From: Planctomycetaceae bacterium
GTDB taxonomy: Bacteria; Planctomycetota; Planctomycetia; Isosphaerales; Isosphaeraceae
DNA length: 8,128 nucleotides
Direction: 5' to 3'
Assembly (NCBI GenBank): GCA_019232645.1
Contig: JAFANO010000132.1
Span: 1-8,128 of the forward strand
Shown here: in pieces, positions 6,618 to 8,128 of the stretch
Numbering within the stretch: position 1 is the first letter of the stretch
How the letters are laid out: each line of letters opens with the position of its first letter
Position numbers and translations under genes: made by a program
The notes under the pieces: model-generated
Seen by the model: the letters and a program-made list of their open reading frames with translations, nothing else
Database searches by the model: none
Told to the model about the DNA's origin: nothing

Positions 6618-7610
6618 ATGAATATCCCCTTGCTTCGCCGCCTGAGAGAGGCCCGGGGTGTGTTCATCCCCCTGGCCGAGCTGGGCACGGACCTCGGCCG
6701 GGTGCGCGGCGAGCTCGACGAGCTGGAGGCGTTCGGGTTCGTCCTCGAGCGTCATCCCTATCGCGGGGTCGCGTACCAGGGGCCGGCCGGGCAGTTCTGC
6801 CCCGACCAGATCGAGTTCGAGCTGGACACGCAGCGGGTCGGCCGTCGGGTCGCAGTCTGGAGCCGGGTGACGAGCACCAACGACCTGGCGGCCCGGGCGT
6901 CGGGCTCGTCGGCGAATGACGGGCTCGTGATCCTGGCCGAGGAGCAATCCGCCGGCCGGGGTCGTCGCGGGCGGTCCTGGATGGCACCGGCGGGTTCGTC
7001 GCTGCTGATGTCGGTCCTGCTCTTCCCCCCCGCGACCCTCGCCTCGGCCGGCTGGCTGACGGCGCTGGGGGCGGTGGGTACCGCCGAGGTCGTCGCCGCG
7101 TCGACCGGGCGGGACGCGCGGATCAAGTGGCCGAACGACGTCCGGGTCGACGGCCGGAAGATCGCCGGCGTCCTGGTCGAACGCGGGCCAGGCGCGATCA
7201 TCGGCATCGGGCTGAACGCCAACCTCGCCCGCGACGACTTCCCCGGCGCACTCCGCGAGTCGGCCACCTCGCTCCGGATCCTCCTGGGCGAGCCGGTCGA
7301 CCGCTCCGAGCTGGCCCGCGCCCTGATCCGGCGACTCGACCACTGGTACGAGCTAGGGAGGAGCCAAGGGCCCGAGACCCTCGCCACTCCCTGGCGCAAC
7401 CGCAGCGAGCACCTGGGGCAGACGGTCCGCGTGACGACTCCCTCGGCCGAACTGGTCGGCCATCTCGACGACCTCGACCTGCTCCAGGGCCTGACCCTGA
7501 CGCTGCCCGAGGGCCTGCGGCACCACGTCCCCCTCCGCGACCTCCTGGCCCTCGGCCCGGCCGACGCGGGGCCGGACGATGCGGGAACTCCGGGCCGATC
7601 GGGGGGGTAA
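6618..7610 (+). CDS. birA: biotin--[acetyl-CoA-carboxylase] ligase with N-terminal winged helix
   Basis: This 330-aa cytoplasmic enzyme activates biotin with ATP to biotinyl-AMP and transfers it to the lysine of biotin carboxyl carrier proteins. The catalytic domain has 'SRVTSTND' (82-89), the biotinyl-AMP loop 'GRGRRGRSW' (113-121), 'IKWPNDVRVDGRKIAGVLVE' (169-188) with Lys170 and Lys181 matching the conserved lysines, and 'GIGLNAN' (196-202). A C-terminal SH3-like domain spans about 266-312 ('GQTVRVTTPSAELVGHLDDL'). Residues 1-55 resemble the BirA winged helix ('LAELGTDLGRVRGELDELE', then a wing 'ERHPYRGVAYQG'), but the usual recognition-helix sequence is changed, so repressor function is uncertain. 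ATG 6618 gives a natural N-terminus; a longer TTG-started frame would overlap nadC. The ribosome site is weak (GGAC), which fits co-transcription with nadC. The last 18 residues are a low-complexity Gly/Asp/Pro tail. Confidence 0.95.
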   Translation: MNIPLLRRLREARGVFIPLAELGTDLGRVRGELDELEAFGFVLERHPYRGVAYQGPAGQFCPDQIEFELDTQRVGRRVAVWSRVTSTNDLAARASGSSANDGLVILAEEQSAGRGRRGRSWMAPAGSSLLMSVLLFPPATLASAGWLTALGAVGTAEVVAASTGRDARIKWPNDVRVDGRKIAGVLVERGPGAIIGIGLNANLARDDFPGALRESATSLRILLGEPVDRSELARALIRRLDHWYELGRSQGPETLATPWRNRSEHLGQTVRVTTPSAELVGHLDDLDLLQGLTLTLPEGLRHHVPLRDLLALGPADAGPDDAGTPGRSGG

Positions 7611-7982
7611 CCTGGATGTGCGAACGACGCGCGACGCCGACAACCCCCGCGCGGCGCGTGACCCTGGCCCGGCGCTCGCGAGATTGATACACTGACGTAC
7701 GTGGGCCGATGCTCCCCACCCCCGCTCCGACTTCGTGGTCCTCAGGACGAGGGGTTCCGGCCCGCCCTCCAGCCCGTGTTGGAGTTCGACGAATGGTCGG
7801 ACACTCGGCACGCGCATCTCCGCCATGGCTCTCCGGGTAGCCCCCAACCCCCGTCCGCTCGCCCCGGAGCGACGTCGCCCGCCCGGCCTTCGTGCCGATG
7901 CTCGCCTTCGCCTCGGTCGTGACCGCCGCGTCGGCCCCGGCCGGCCCCTGTTCCGACTCCCTCCGCAAATGGAGCCTCCGGC
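7611..7982. other. intergenic gap with no recognisable gene
   Basis: About 370 bases between birA and the next gene. Long open frames on the minus strand here continue through birA and are shadows of it. Small palindromes occur (ACGTACGT at 7695-7702; CTCCA/TGGAG within about 7767-7784; CGCTC/GAGCG within about 7857-7872), but none is followed by a T-run. A GATACACT stretch at 7686-7693 could be a -10-like element for the downstream gene, but no matching -35 box was found. Confidence 0.45.
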
Positions 7983-8128
7983 ATGTTGGAACCTCGCACC
8001 GAATCCCTCCTGGTCCAGTACTACGAGACCTTCCTCCGCGATCAGAACATCGAAGAGTTCCGCCGGCATGTCTCGGCGCGTTACACCGAGGGGACGCTGG
8101 CCCGGCTGGTGGAGTCGGGCACGATGCA
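7983..8128 (+). CDS. hypothetical protein, N-terminal part (cut by window end)
   Basis: The first 48 codons of a gene that continues beyond the window. ATG 7983 has GGAG at 7971-7974, 8 bases upstream, which supports the start. The sequence opens 'MLEPRTESLLVQYYETFLR' and continues with 'IEEFRRHVSARYTEGTLARL', an amphipathic helical stretch without a signal peptide, so it is probably cytoplasmic. The helical character fits the beginning of a HEAT- or TPR-repeat protein of a planctomycete type, but this is only a guess from style and from the 'ARYTEGTLARLVESG' segment. Codon use matches the rest of the window. Confidence 0.75.
   Translation, partial: MLEPRTESLLVQYYETFLRDQNIEEFRRHVSARYTEGTLARLVESGTM

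Noticed and set aside
5576..6688. 370-codon minus-strand open frame
   Set aside because: It is antisense to nadC, which carries all family motifs.
7353..8069. 238-codon minus-strand open frame spanning the birA end, the gap and the last gene
   Set aside because: It overlaps two + strand genes, has no ribosome site and no recognisable protein sequence.
1..8128. Defence system, CRISPR array, toxin-antitoxin pair, phage or intact insertion sequence
   Set aside because: I looked for repeats with spacers, transposase or integrase motifs and small paired genes, and saw none. The intact genes are housekeeping, regulatory or planctomycete-type exported proteins.

Overview
The window looks like chromosomal DNA of a very GC-rich planctomycete, probably from the Isosphaeraceae/Gemmatales side of the phylum. 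The lineage call is an inference. It rests on the strong G/C preference at third codon positions, on the N-terminal motif 'IEALEGRAVPATF' of the beta-helix protein (a variant of the LE-x-R-x-(V/L)PA leader common in planctomycete surface proteins), and on the style of the secreted hypothetical protein. No search was run.

Layout: (1) 1-210, + strand, the C-terminal end of an M29-type metallo-aminopeptidase. (2) 211-484, a gap with a small palindrome and a larger nested GC-rich inverted repeat of REP type. (3) 485-1777, +, a secreted protein of unknown function, meeting tail to tail with (4) 1817-2848, -, a right-handed beta-helix protein with the planctomycete leader. (5) 3136-4560, -, a complete NtrC-family sigma-54 response regulator with no kinase gene beside it. 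(6) 4561-5683, about 1.1 kb without an intact gene; it holds a perfect 9-bp hairpin, what looks like the remains of a minus-strand gene (about 5081-5548) and a possible promoter for nadC. (7) 5684-6586, +, nadC, and 6618-7610, +, birA, only 31 bases apart and probably one transcript. (8) 7611-7982, a gap with no recognisable gene. (9) 7983 to the window end, +, the start of a hypothetical protein.

How the genes relate: nadC (NAD synthesis) and birA (biotin attachment to carboxylases) form a small cofactor unit. The sigma-54 regulator would switch on unknown target operons when phosphorylated by an unlinked kinase. The 430-aa secreted protein and the beta-helix protein are both probably exported or envelope-associated, but they are convergent, so they are not an operon. 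I found no CRISPR array, defence system, intact transposase, tRNA or rRNA. Most of the window is ordinary housekeeping and lineage-specific content. The least explained parts are the decayed minus-strand coding remnant, the REP-like element and the two planctomycete-type exported proteins.
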